A DNA stretch of 18,416 nucleotides from DATDRS01 sp035291605 (GTDB lineage Bacteria; Chloroflexota; Anaerolineae; Anaerolineales; UBA6663): positions 1 through 18,416 of the forward strand of contig DATDRS010000250.1 in assembly GCA_035291605.1 (NCBI GenBank). The letters run 5' to 3'. Shown in pieces: positions 5,795 through 13,361 of the stretch (its first letter is position 1; each line of letters begins with the position of its first letter). A model generated the notes under the pieces. That model was given only the letters and a program-made list of their open reading frames with translations, was not told the DNA's origin and searched no databases. Both the position numbers and the translations under genes were made by a program.

Positions 5795-7135
5795 TCAGGG
5801 CGCTGAGGCAGACCCGCTGCCGGGTTTGATATGGAAGAGCGACAGTCTGGCAATCCGCAGACCGTCGAGCGCCTCGACTTTCAGCCGGACGCCATCCGCC
5901 TCCAGTGTGTCGCCCACTTTCGGCATGCGGCCCAGGCGGCCCATGACAAACCCGGCGATGGTATCGTAGTGCTCATCTCGCAGGCTCAGCCCGAAGTGCT
6001 CGTTCACTTCCTCGATGAGGGTCAGGCCGTCCACCAGGGCCGAGCCGTCGGGCAGGCGCTGGATCGCGGGCGCGGACTTGTCGAATGAGTCGCGCACCTC
6101 GCCCACGATCTGCGCCATCAAGTCGTCCAGCGCGACCAGCCCCGCCGTGCCGCCGTATTCGTCGAGCACAATCGCCAGGTGCTGGCGCTTGACGCGGAAC
6201 TGCTGGAGCAGCGCGTCGAGCCGGATGGTCTCCGGGACGAAGAGCGCCTCGCGGATGAGGCCGCGCACGGTCGTCATGCGCCGCTCGTCGTGCTGCACGC
6301 GCACCAGGTCTTTGACGTGCGCGATGCCGATGATGTGGTCGGGGCTTCCCTCGTACACCGGAAACTTGGTCAGCGGGTGCTGGATGGCGAGGTGAATCAG
6401 GTCGTGGAGCGGCGCGTCGGCGTCCAGGGCGATCATCTCGGTGCGCGGGGCCATCACTTCGCGCGCGGTCAGCCCGCCGAAGTCGAACACGGCAGTGAGC
6501 ATATCGCGCTCGGTGTCCTCCAACACGCCGCTTTCCTCGGAGGCCTCGACGAGCATCTTCAACTCTTCGACCGAGTGCACCATTTCGTGCCCGCTGGCCG
6601 CGCGCATCCCGATCAGGCGGAGCAGGAGGTTGCCGGTCCCGTTCAGCGCCCAGATGGCCGGTTTGAAGAGGATCTCGGTGACCAGCGTCGGGCGCGCGAC
6701 GAAGAGCGCGGTAGTTTCGGGTCTTTGCAGGGCGATGGATTTCGGCATCAGTTCGCCAATGACGACGTGCAGGAAAGTGAGGACCGCAAAGGCCAGGCCC
6801 GCCGAGATCGAATGGCTGGCGACGCCCACCCACGCCTCGGGCAGCCATGCGACCAGCGGGTCAATGAAGTGCGCGAGCGCGGGTTCGCCCAGCCAGCCCA
6901 GCCCGAGGCTGGCGATGGTGATGCCGAGTTGGGTGGCGGCGATGAAGCGGTCGGGGTCTTCGAGCGCTTTTTTCACCGCGCGCGCGCTGGCACGGCCCTG
7001 CTGAACTAATTCCTCGACGCGCGTGCGCCGGACGCTGACGAGCGCGAACTCGGCGGCGACGAAAAAGCCGTTGGCGAGAACCAAGAGCGCAACGCCTACC
7101 AAACGCAGCAAATCGAGCGTGAGAGATGAATCCAT
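5795..7135 (-). CDS. CNNM/CorC (hemolysin C)-family membrane protein with CBS pair
   Basis: The protein has 446 residues from ATG 7133-7135. A GTG 60 bases upstream would extend it through a palindrome and is rejected. The CNNM (DUF21) membrane domain is ~1-180, with the first segment at 10-30 (VLANGFFVAAEFALVSVRRTR) and the family motif GELMPKSIALQ at 127-137. The CBS pair is ~218-345, including AREVMAPRTEM, TKFPVYEGSPDHIIG and VLDEYGGTAGLVALDDL. The CorC_HlyC transporter-associated domain is ~350-436, with YDTIAGFVMGRLGRMPKVGD. Homologues are implicated in Mg2+/Co2+ or Na+ exchange; the 'hemolysin' name is historical. It follows the MEMO gene by 70 bases that hold a 12-bp-stem hairpin, and probably shares its transcript. 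No SD is visible. Confidence 0.93.
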   Translation of the reverse strand: MDSSLTLDLLRLVGVALLVLANGFFVAAEFALVSVRRTRVEELVQQGRASARAVKKALEDPDRFIAATQLGITIASLGLGWLGEPALAHFIDPLVAWLPEAWVGVASHSISAGLAFAVLTFLHVVIGELMPKSIALQRPETTALFVARPTLVTEILFKPAIWALNGTGNLLLRLIGMRAASGHEMVHSVEELKMLVEASEESGVLEDTERDMLTAVFDFGGLTAREVMAPRTEMIALDADAPLHDLIHLAIQHPLTKFPVYEGSPDHIIGIAHVKDLVRVQHDERRMTTVRGLIREALFVPETIRLDALLQQFRVKRQHLAIVLDEYGGTAGLVALDDLMAQIVGEVRDSFDKSAPAIQRLPDGSALVDGLTLIEEVNEHFGLSLRDEHYDTIAGFVMGRLGRMPKVGDTLEADGVRLKVEALDGLRIARLSLFHIKPGSGSASAP

Positions 7136-7154
7136 ATAGGGCGTATGGCGTAGT

Positions 7155-7190
7155 GCGTGTTCCGTTAGGGAAGTGCAGAACGGAACACGC
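7155..7190. repeat. 12-bp-stem inverted repeat between MEMO and CNNM genes
   Basis: GCGTGTTCCGTT (7155-7166) and AACGGAACACGC (7179-7190) are perfect complements with a 12-nt loop. No T-run follows on either strand, so it is not a standard intrinsic terminator. It is better read as a REP-like palindrome or RNA-stabilising stem within the transcript. Confidence 0.6.
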
Positions 7191-7205
7191 CTCACGCCTC
7201 ACGTT

Positions 7206-8072
7206 TCACTCCTTCCAAATCACCGCTGCTCCATATCCAACGACACCGCTGTAGTCGCCGCTCACGTCTCCGGAGGTGGCGTGCTTGACGACGCGGGCGT
7301 GCGTCGCGCCCAGTTCTTGCGCGGCCCAGAGCGCGGCGGCGATGGCGCCGTAGCCGCAGGCCAGTCCCACGCCCAGCCGGCCCTCGGCTTCCATTTCCGT
7401 CGTGAGCACGCCTGCCGGGTCAAACGCGTCAATCTGCTGGAGCATCAAATCGTCGAGCTTGAGCGCGACGTCCTGCGGCTGGTAGTGCGATAAGTCCGAA
7501 CTGGCGACGACGAGCGCGGGGCGGCCCGCTTCGCGCAGGACTTTCGCCAGCCCCAGCCCCAGCGCCTGGACGATGCGCTTAGATTGGTCGCGGACCATCA
7601 CCGGGATCAGCTTGAAGCTCGCGGCCAGCGCGCGCTGCAAAAACGGCAGCTCAATCTCAATCGCGTGCTCCTGATCGCGGCGGATTTCGACGAGCGTCTG
7701 CGCCTCGCGTTCGTGCAGCGCCGCGGCCAGCTCGGCGCGCAAACCGGCCACTGCCTCCCGGTCCACCTCGACCACGCCGAGCGGGGTGGCGTAGGCCGCG
7801 TGGCCGCTGGTGATCAGATTGCCGTCGGCGTGGAAGTGGCTCGGGCAGAGGATCGCCACGGTTTCCAGCGTCCGCCGGCGCACAGTCCGAAAGGCGTGGG
7901 CCGCGACGCCGCCCGAGTATACGTGCCCCGCGTGGGGCGCGACTAACCCCACGATCTCGCCGGGCGGCGCGTCCGCCTGCGCCGCCTCCAAATATTCGTC
8001 TATCGAGGCCGCCAGGGCCTCGGCCTTCCCGGGATACCATCGGCCCGCGATGGGAGAAGGTCTGATGTCCAT
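7206..8072 (-). CDS. MEMO-family protein (AmmeMemoRadiSam system protein B)
   Basis: The protein has 288 residues, from ATG 8070-8072 preceded by AGGAGG 5 bases upstream. The N-terminus is RPSPIAGRWYPG, followed by APHAGHVYSGG (His47, His50), PSHFH (His79, His81), EHAIEIELPFLQ (His136, Glu139), ASSDLSHY (Asp193, His196) and GLACGYG (Cys229). This is the complete MEMO1 signature, including the His/His/Cys set that binds metal in human MEMO1. The fold resembles non-heme-iron extradiol dioxygenases. In prokaryotes it often sits beside AMMECR1 and radical-SAM partners (AmmeMemoRadiSam). Neither is in this window, so its biochemical role here is unknown. It has its own promoter and a hairpin next to its ribosome site; the CNNM gene follows. 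Confidence 0.92.
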   Translation of the reverse strand: MDIRPSPIAGRWYPGKAEALAASIDEYLEAAQADAPPGEIVGLVAPHAGHVYSGGVAAHAFRTVRRRTLETVAILCPSHFHADGNLITSGHAAYATPLGVVEVDREAVAGLRAELAAALHEREAQTLVEIRRDQEHAIEIELPFLQRALAASFKLIPVMVRDQSKRIVQALGLGLAKVLREAGRPALVVASSDLSHYQPQDVALKLDDLMLQQIDAFDPAGVLTTEMEAEGRLGVGLACGYGAIAAALWAAQELGATHARVVKHATSGDVSGDYSGVVGYGAAVIWKE

Positions 8073-8085
8073 CGTTACCTCCTGC

Positions 8086-8108
8086 AGGGCAAATTGCCAA
8101 TTTGCCCT
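8086..8108 (-). promoter_or_regulatory. Perfect hairpin adjacent to the MEMO ribosome-binding site
   Basis: AGGGCAAATT (8086-8095) and AATTTGCCCT (8099-8108) form a 10-bp stem with a 3-nt loop. On the minus strand it ends a few bases before AGGAGG and lies inside the predicted leader (start ~8119). There is no T-run, so translation control, mRNA stabilisation or a dispersed repeat is likelier than termination. Confidence 0.6.
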
Positions 8109-8125
8109 ACGACTACACCGATTTG

Positions 8126-8154
8126 ATTGTAGGACAACCGGGGGCGAGGGTCAA
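8126..8154 (-). promoter_or_regulatory. Promoter of the MEMO gene
   Basis: On the minus strand the -35 is TTGACC (8149-8154, overlapping the rhomboid stop codon), the spacer is 17 bp and the -10 is TACAAT (8126-8131). This would give the MEMO and CNNM genes a start independent of gmk. Confidence 0.65.
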
Positions 8155-8918
8155 CGCCACACGGCGACGGCGAAGCCGGCGAGGGCGGCGAGCAGCACGC
8201 CAAACCCGACGACCGCAAGCCAGCGCGCGCCCGCCAGGGCGTGCTGATCTTCGAGCGTGATTTCCCCCCCGAAGACGGGCGCGCCGCCCGGCGCCCACAG
8301 CGGAGCGATGAACCAGCTCAGGCTCGCCCCCCCGACCAACCCGCCGAGATGCGCCCAGTTGTCAATGCGGCCCTGCAGGCCGATGAACAAATTCAGCAGG
8401 ACGATGGCGACGACGTTGCGCAAAGCCTGACGGCTGCGCGCGCCGAGCACCCGGCGGTTTTTGTAGAGGAGCACGCCCTCCGCGCCGATGAGGCCGAAGA
8501 TCGCCCCCGACGCGCCGACGGCCGGCGAAGGGTTGAGCAGCATGCTCGCCACCGAGCCGGACAACCCCGCCAGCAGGAAAATCAGGCCGAAGCGCACTGT
8601 GCCGTAAAACGCCTCGACCTCCCGCCCCAGGCTGTAGAGGGCATAGGCGTTGAAGAGGAAGTGCATCACGCCGGCATGGATGAAGATGGGCGTGAACAAC
8701 CGCCACAACTCGCCGTGGGCGATGAGTGAGTTTTCTTTTGCGCCCAACGCGAGGATGAGATCGCCGCCGAGCAGCGCCTCGGAGCCGAGCTGCGCGAGGA
8801 AGACGATCCCGATCAGGCCCAGCAAAACATATGTCAACCACACCCGATGGCCGGGCAGACGCACACGGACGAGCTGTGGCGGGGGAGTTTCGGGCGGCGG
8901 CGCGGCGGGGAACGTCAC
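8151..8918 (-). CDS. Rhomboid-family intramembrane serine protease
   Basis: The protein has 255 residues with a GTG start at 8916-8918 that overlaps the gmk stop by 4 bases (GTGA), so it is translationally coupled. The cytosolic N-terminus (~1-25) is Pro-rich. Rhomboid hallmarks are visible: HAGVMHFLFN with His86 and Asn90 of the oxyanion region, the nucleophile motif GASGAIFG with Ser137, and the catalytic His190 in NWAHLGGLVGG. Six core membrane segments lie in ~27-210, and one more hydrophobic stretch near 230-254 suggests a six-plus-one topology. Rhomboids cut single-TM substrates inside the membrane; no substrate is evident here. All catalytic residues are present. Confidence 0.93.
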   Translation of the reverse strand: MTFPAAPPPETPPPQLVRVRLPGHRVWLTYVLLGLIGIVFLAQLGSEALLGGDLILALGAKENSLIAHGELWRLFTPIFIHAGVMHFLFNAYALYSLGREVEAFYGTVRFGLIFLLAGLSGSVASMLLNPSPAVGASGAIFGLIGAEGVLLYKNRRVLGARSRQALRNVVAIVLLNLFIGLQGRIDNWAHLGGLVGGASLSWFIAPLWAPGGAPVFGGEITLEDQHALAGARWLAVVGFGVLLAALAGFAVAVWR

Positions 8919-9532
8919 AGCGTCACCTGGCGCGGGGCGACGCGGCTGTGCTCGGCCTCGATGATCGCCATGACTCTATCCACCGTATCGTCCAGCGCCA
9001 TGTCCTGGTTGACCACGCAGTAGTCGAACTCCCTCATGCGCTGGAGCTCTTTGCGCGCGGTGGCGATGCGGAGTTTCATCCCCTCCGGCGTCTCCGTTTT
9101 GCGCGCTCTCAGGCGCTCGACGAGTTCTTCTTCTGTGCCGGTGGTGATGAAGATCGTCACGGCCCCGTCGGCGAGCGAGCGGACCTTGGCCGCGCCCTGC
9201 ACGTCGAGGCGCATGATGACGTCTTTGCCCGAAGCCAGCGCGTCGCGCACCTGCTGTTTGGGAATGCCCTTGTAGTCGTTGTAGACGATCGCGTATTCCA
9301 GCAGCTCGTTCTTTTCGATCATCTCCGCGAACTCGTCGTTGGAGATGAAGAAATAGTCGCGCCCGTGCACCTCGCCGGGGCGCGGCGGGCGCGTGGTCGC
9401 CGTGACGACGAAATGGAACGGCAGCTCCCGCTCTTTCATCCGCTGGAGGATCGTATCCTTGCCCGCGCCCGAGGGGCCGGAGATGACGACCAGCAAAGGT
9501 TGGCGTTGATGGTTGAAGAAGGTATCGGTCAC
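8915..9532 (-). CDS. gmk: Guanylate kinase
   Basis: Phosphorylates GMP to GDP with ATP in the cytoplasm, feeding GTP/dGTP synthesis. The protein has 205 residues, the normal family size. The start is GTG 9530-9532, with AGGGAG about 10 bases upstream. The P-loop is GPSGAGKD (19-26), followed by the GMP-binding stretch TATTRPPRPGEVHGRDYFFIS, then the core segment IPKQQV and VIMRLDVQGAAKVR. Asp replaces the usual Ser/Thr at the end of the P-loop, a variant I recall from Chloroflexota enzymes. It is the first gene of the minus-strand run that leads through the coupled rhomboid gene toward priA. This is reminiscent of gmk-rpoZ-priA order in other bacteria, but no rpoZ is seen. Confidence 0.96.
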   Translation of the reverse strand: MTDTFFNHQRQPLLVVISGPSGAGKDTILQRMKERELPFHFVVTATTRPPRPGEVHGRDYFFISNDEFAEMIEKNELLEYAIVYNDYKGIPKQQVRDALASGKDVIMRLDVQGAAKVRSLADGAVTIFITTGTEEELVERLRARKTETPEGMKLRIATARKELQRMREFDYCVVNQDMALDDTVDRVMAIIEAEHSRVAPRQVTL

Positions 9533-9538
9533 GTTCGC

Positions 9539-9566
9539 TTGTCTCCCTGGCAGGTTTAATTATAAT
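9539..9566 (+). promoter_or_regulatory. Possible promoter of the FmdB-type gene
   Basis: TTGTCT (9539-9544), a 16-bp spacer and an exact TATAAT (9561-9566) lie on the plus strand. The overlapping reverse TATAAT (9559-9564) could serve gmk, although no good -35 was found for that direction. Confidence 0.45.
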
Positions 9567-9581
9567 TGCATCTGGCTTATC

Positions 9582-9624
9582 GCCTATCGCCGCATTTCCA
9601 GGCGCTAGGCAATCCGCGATAGGC
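9582..9624. repeat. Inverted repeat in the gmk/fmdB divergent spacer
   Basis: GCCTATCGC (9582-9590) and GCGATAGGC (9616-9624) form a 9-bp perfect stem with a 25-nt loop that contains another partial copy (GCTAGGC). It lies in the predicted leader of the plus-strand zinc-ribbon gene, 14 bases before its ATG. Confidence 0.5.
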
Positions 9625-9638
9625 CATACGCAAACACT

Positions 9639-10025
9639 ATGCCTGTCTACGAATATCGCTGCCAGTCCTGCCAAAACCGCGTCGGCGTCCGCATGAGTTA
9701 CGCCGAATATGGGGTCAAGCCGCCGGTCTGCCCGATGTGCGGCGGCAAAAACCTCAAGCGCCTCATCGGCCGCGTGCGCATCGCCAAGAGCGAAGACCGG
9801 CGGCTGGAGGACATGTCCGACCCGTCGCTCTTCGGCGACGTGGACGAGAACGACCCCAAGTCCATCGGGCGCGCGTTGAAGAAGATGGGCCGGGAAATGG
9901 GCGAGGACCTGCCGCCCGAGTTCGACGAGATCACCGCGCGGCTGGAGGCCGGGGAAGACCCGGAGGCTATAGAGAAATCAATGCCGGAGTTGGGGGGCGA
10001 GGGGGGCGGGGAGGACGAGGAGTAA
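9639..10025 (+). CDS. FmdB-family zinc-ribbon protein
   Basis: The protein has 128 residues. The N-terminus MPVYEYRCQSC and a second pair PVCPMCGG give four zinc ligands: Cys8, Cys11, Cys31 and Cys34. This is the FmdB/CxxC regulatory-domain signature. The remainder is acidic and probably flexible, with a DPSLFGDVDENDPKSIGRALKKMGREMGED block and a Gly/Glu-rich end. The family is widespread with no firmly established function; the name comes from a putative regulator of formamidase genes. No SD is seen; an inverted repeat occupies the leader. It is divergent from gmk and convergent with tmk. Confidence 0.88.
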   Translation: MPVYEYRCQSCQNRVGVRMSYAEYGVKPPVCPMCGGKNLKRLIGRVRIAKSEDRRLEDMSDPSLFGDVDENDPKSIGRALKKMGREMGEDLPPEFDEITARLEAGEDPEAIEKSMPELGGEGGGEDEE

Positions 10026-10066
10026 GCAGTGATCAGTCGGAGGATATGGTTCCCCCAAGACTTATG

Positions 10067-10693
10067 CTACGACCGGCGCGTTTCCAATTTTCGCCTCGCC
10101 GCCTGCCTCACCGCCTGCTGCAGCGCTTCGATGCTTTGCGTCGCGTCTAGCACTACCCACCGCTCCGGCTCGGCGCGCGCCAGCTCTAGATAGCCGGCGC
10201 GCACGCGCTGGTGAAAGGCCAGCGTCAGGTCGTCCATACGGTTCCACTCCGACCCGCCCGCCTGCCGGCGCCGCAGGCCGGTCTCCGGGTCCAGATCAAA
10301 CAGCAGCGTCAAATCAGGTTTCAGGTGATCGGTGGCGAAGACCGTGATCAGCCGCAGGGTTTCGAGGTCAAGGCCGCGCCCGTAGCCCTGGTATGCCATC
10401 GTGCTGTCGGCGTAGCGGTCGCTGAGCACGACGCCGCCGACGGCGAGGTGAGGCCTGATTTTTTCACCGACCAACTGCGCGCGCGCCGCCGAATAAAGCA
10501 GAATCTCTGCGCGCGGCTGCATGGCCTGGTTGCTCAGGTCGTGCAGCACGTTCCGGACCTGCTCGCCGATGTCGGTCCCGCCCGGCTCACGGGTGAGCAA
10601 AACATTGTGGCCGAGTCCTACCAGGTGCTCGGCCAGTAATTTGGCCTGCGTCGTTTTGCCCGAACCGTCGGGGCCTTCGAAGGTGATGAACAT
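10067..10693 (-). CDS. tmk: Thymidylate kinase
   Basis: Converts dTMP to dTDP with ATP. The protein has 208 residues, the usual length. Motifs are the P-loop GPDGSGKT (7-14), TREPGGT (34-40), the DRY block (Asp92-Arg93-Tyr94) in SDRYADSTMAYQGYGRGLD, FDLDPETGLRRR and the LID region WNRMDD. The ATG at 10691-10693 directly abuts a repeat region and lacks a visible SD. It follows the R3H ATPase gene by 80 bases and may share its transcript. The gene ends convergent to the FmdB-type gene; no hairpin terminator was found in the 41-base gap (10026-10066). Confidence 0.96.
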   Translation of the reverse strand: MFITFEGPDGSGKTTQAKLLAEHLVGLGHNVLLTREPGGTDIGEQVRNVLHDLSNQAMQPRAEILLYSAARAQLVGEKIRPHLAVGGVVLSDRYADSTMAYQGYGRGLDLETLRLITVFATDHLKPDLTLLFDLDPETGLRRRQAGGSEWNRMDDLTLAFHQRVRAGYLELARAEPERWVVLDATQSIEALQQAVRQAARRKLETRRS

Positions 10694-10757
10694 CAGCCGT
10701 CAGTCGCCAGCCGTCAGTCGTCAGCTAGCTTCGCCCGCTCTGGCGGCTGGTGACTGA
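10694..10757. repeat. Direct and inverted repeats between R3H-ATPase gene and tmk
   Basis: CAGCCGTCAGTCG occurs at 10694-10706 and 10708-10720. The segment 10700-10717 pairs with 10740-10757 as an 18-bp stem with 2 mismatches and a 22-nt loop. There is no T-run. The repeat extends right up to the tmk start codon and takes the place of a ribosome-binding site. Confidence 0.65.
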
Positions 10758-10773
10758 CGACTGGCTGCCGGGG

Positions 10774-12384
10774 TCAGTCTCTAAAAATGCGCACTCGCCG
10801 CCGCGGTTCTTTGCCGTAGGAGTGCGAGATGAGGTTGGCTTGGCGCGCCATCTCGTGCTGCAAACGGCGCACGTGGGCCGAGGCCGGGGACAAGTCCACC
10901 GACGACGCGCCGCTGAGCACCGTGTTGATCGCCCGTTGGGTCTCGTCGCGGACGCTGTCCACGCCCTCTTCGCCCTCTTCGCCGGGAAGCTCATACAAGT
11001 TGAAGAGGTCGGAGAGGAACGCCTCCATCTGGCTCACCGTGTTGGCGCGCAGGACGTGAATGGCCAGGCCGCGCTCCTCCGCGTCGCTCACAATGCGCTG
11101 ATGCTTGCGGTAGTAGGTTTTCAGCGTCACCAGCGCCTCGGCCTCGTTGAGGTCGTCTACCACGACCGCCGGGACGCGCAGGCGTTTGGCCGACTGTTCG
11201 AGCCGGTTGCGCGCGATGCCATAGGCGTAGATGCGGACGGGGGTCAGCCGCTCGCCGGGCTGCAGCGCTTCCGCGGGCCTCCGGGAGGCTTCAGCCTGGG
11301 GCAGGGCGCGCGCCGGGGTGAGGGGCGTCGCCCCCGCAGCCTTGCGCTGCCCGCGTCCGTTGCCGCCCCAGTGAGAGGCGTCCCAATCCGGCGCGGCTTC
11401 AATTTTGACTTCGCCGTTTGCGTCACGGTAGCGCAGTTCCGGCATCTTGGGGTGTCCCCGGAGCAGCACGTCCACCGCGACGGCGACGTCGTGATGCACG
11501 GCCAGTTTCTCGCGCTGCTGGATTTCGATCAGCACGTCGAAGGTCGGCGGGGCGCGGCGTTCGAGCACCGTCTTCTGCGTCCCGCGGCGGCGCGCCTCCT
11601 CGTCTGAGAGCGTGACGCTCTCAATCCCGCCGATGAGGTCGGACAGGGTGGGGTTGAGCATGATGTTTTCGAGCGTGTTGCCATGCGCCGTGCCGATGAG
11701 CTGCACGCCGCGCTCGGCGATCGTGCGGGCGGCCTGCGCTTCAAGCTCGCGCCCGATTTCGTCAATGACGATGACCTCGGGGTTGTGATTCTCGACCGCC
11801 TCGATCATCACCTCGTGCTGGAGCGAAGGCTGGGCCACCTGCATGCGGCGGGCGCGGCCAATGGCCGGGTGCGGCACGTCGCCGTCGCCGCCGATCTCGT
11901 TGGACGTGTCCACGATCACCACGCGCTTCTGCTCGGCCAGGATGCGTGCCGCCTCGCGCAGCAATGTGGTTTTGCCCACGCCCGGCCGGCCGAGGAGCAG
12001 GATGCTCTGGTCGGTCTCGATGATGTCCTGGATGATGTCAATCGTCCCGTAGACTGCGCGCCCCACGCGGCAGGTGAGGCCCACCACCTGCCCGTGCCGG
12101 TTGCGGATGCCGCTGATGCGGTGCAGCGTCCGCTCCAGCCCGGCACGGTTGTCGGCGTCGAAATCACCGATGCGCGCGACGACGTAGTCAATCTCCACGC
12201 GGGTGATCTCCGCGTCGGAGAGTATGACCTCGCCATCTAAGTAACGCGCCGTGGGGACGCGCCCCAGGTCCAGAATCACTTCGAGCAGTTCGTCAATCCG
12301 GTTCGCGTGGTTGAGCGCCTCCCCGATCTGGGGGGGGATAACCGCCATCAAGGCGTGAATGTCGTCGGTAATTCGCTTTTGCAT
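10774..12384 (-). CDS. AAA ATPase with R3H domain (SpoIIIAA/Ycf45-like)
   Basis: The protein has 536 residues. The N-terminus ITDDIHALMAVIPPQIGEAL is typical of this family, so ATG 12382-12384 is preferred, giving a 37-bp overlap with the upstream gene. A later ATG at 12346-12348 forms a TGATG junction but would cut the conserved start. Walker A is GRPGVGKT (132-139), Walker B is VIVIDE (204-209), and the sensor-like block is GTAHGNTLENIMLNP (231-245). A variable linker (~330-390) precedes a domain with TYYRKHQRIVSDAEERGLAIHVL. The C-terminal R3H domain (~490-530) has Arg506-x3-His510, which binds single-stranded nucleic acid. Related proteins occur in cyanobacteria and plastids (Ycf45) and resemble the sporulation ATPase SpoIIIAA. 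The role here is unknown, probably nucleic-acid linked. Confidence 0.88.
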   Translation of the reverse strand: MQKRITDDIHALMAVIPPQIGEALNHANRIDELLEVILDLGRVPTARYLDGEVILSDAEITRVEIDYVVARIGDFDADNRAGLERTLHRISGIRNRHGQVVGLTCRVGRAVYGTIDIIQDIIETDQSILLLGRPGVGKTTLLREAARILAEQKRVVIVDTSNEIGGDGDVPHPAIGRARRMQVAQPSLQHEVMIEAVENHNPEVIVIDEIGRELEAQAARTIAERGVQLIGTAHGNTLENIMLNPTLSDLIGGIESVTLSDEEARRRGTQKTVLERRAPPTFDVLIEIQQREKLAVHHDVAVAVDVLLRGHPKMPELRYRDANGEVKIEAAPDWDASHWGGNGRGQRKAAGATPLTPARALPQAEASRRPAEALQPGERLTPVRIYAYGIARNRLEQSAKRLRVPAVVVDDLNEAEALVTLKTYYRKHQRIVSDAEERGLAIHVLRANTVSQMEAFLSDLFNLYELPGEEGEEGVDSVRDETQRAINTVLSGASSVDLSPASAHVRRLQHEMARQANLISHSYGKEPRRRVRIFRD

Positions 12385-13361
12385 AGCTCCCTGCGCGCCG
12401 GGATGAAATTGCTCCCGGCAGACCCTTCTTTCTTACGCCTCACCAGGCGCGCCCGGACGATGGGCGTGGTGGTGGGCACTTGCCCCTCGATCGCGGGCAG
12501 CGGCCTGAGCAGCGGCTCGGTCACGCGCGCGACCAGCCGTTTGACCATCACCGCCTGCGTTCCCATCGCCTCGAACCCGCTCTGCATCAAGATGTCTTGC
12601 AGCCAGTTCTGATAACGGCGGACGCACACGTAAACAGGTTTCTTGTTTTCGTTCGGAATGAGACTCAGACCGGTCAGTAAAGTCGCCTCCGAGAGCTGGT
12701 CGGCCTCGGGGTGCAAATACGGCTCGACCCAAAAGCCCAACGGCCCGCGCCGGACGTGCAGAAACGCCACCAGTTCGTGCTTTTGCTCCAGCACATAGCC
12801 GCGCATGTGGTAGGGCGGCGGCTCCACCTGCTGCACCAGGCGTGGCACGATGTTGGCGTACAACGTGCTTACGCCGACGACGTCGGCGCTGTTGACCGGG
12901 CGCAGCGCCACCCGGACGCTGGGCGTGGGGACCTCTGCAGAGAGCCGCCACAGACTCTGCCGCGCGTAAACGGCGAACCCTGCGGCCCGCAGGGCCTCGA
13001 ACTCCCCGGAATTCTCGTTGACCTCGGCGATCAGGTGGTGCGCCCCGCGTTCGCCCGCCTCAACGGCCAGGCGCTCCACCACGGGCTGCCAGCCATCTTT
13101 GGCGTTAGCGCATTCGGGGGCGATGTACACCAGCCGCGCCTGCTCGTCGCCAAACCGGTGCCGCAGTTGGCCAAAGGCCGCGTGCTGGTCGTTTTTCCAG
13201 ACCAGCGTGGGCGCGCCCGTGCCGGGCATCAGGTAAGCCAGCAGGGCTTTCTGCAAAGGGTGACTGCCGTGGATGAGGCCGATTTCCGAGTCGAGACAGA
13301 CGCCCTGCTCGCCCAGCGTCCTGACCAGTCCGACATCGCGCCAGTCAAACGAGCGGATCAT
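12348..13361 (-). CDS. Conserved hypothetical protein, GNAT-like
   Basis: The protein has 337 residues. Its ATG overlaps the previous gene's stop by 4 bases (ATGA), and its own end overlaps the R3H-ATPase start by 37 bp, so the three are very likely co-translated. The stretch ~93-145 (GWQPVVERLAVEAGERGAHH, IAEVNENSGEFEALRAAGF, VYARQSLWRL) resembles GNAT acetyltransferase motif A/B with the 'E..L...GF..Y.R' ending. A second half (~150-270: PYHMRGYVLEQ, VAFLHVRRGPLGFWVEPYLH, WLQDILMQSGFEAMGTQAVM) looks like a repeat of the same fold, suggesting a tandem GNAT-like protein. The C-terminus is basic. No acetyl-CoA loop is unambiguous, so catalytic activity is uncertain. Protein existence is confident; function is inference. 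Confidence 0.72.
   Translation of the reverse strand: MIRSFDWRDVGLVRTLGEQGVCLDSEIGLIHGSHPLQKALLAYLMPGTGAPTLVWKNDQHAAFGQLRHRFGDEQARLVYIAPECANAKDGWQPVVERLAVEAGERGAHHLIAEVNENSGEFEALRAAGFAVYARQSLWRLSAEVPTPSVRVALRPVNSADVVGVSTLYANIVPRLVQQVEPPPYHMRGYVLEQKHELVAFLHVRRGPLGFWVEPYLHPEADQLSEATLLTGLSLIPNENKKPVYVCVRRYQNWLQDILMQSGFEAMGTQAVMVKRLVARVTEPLLRPLPAIEGQVPTTTPIVRARLVRRKKEGSAGSNFIPARRELCKSELPTTFTP

Noticed and set aside
6179..7009. 276-aa plus-strand frame opposite the CNNM gene
   Set aside because: Antisense to a confidently identified CNNM/CBS protein.
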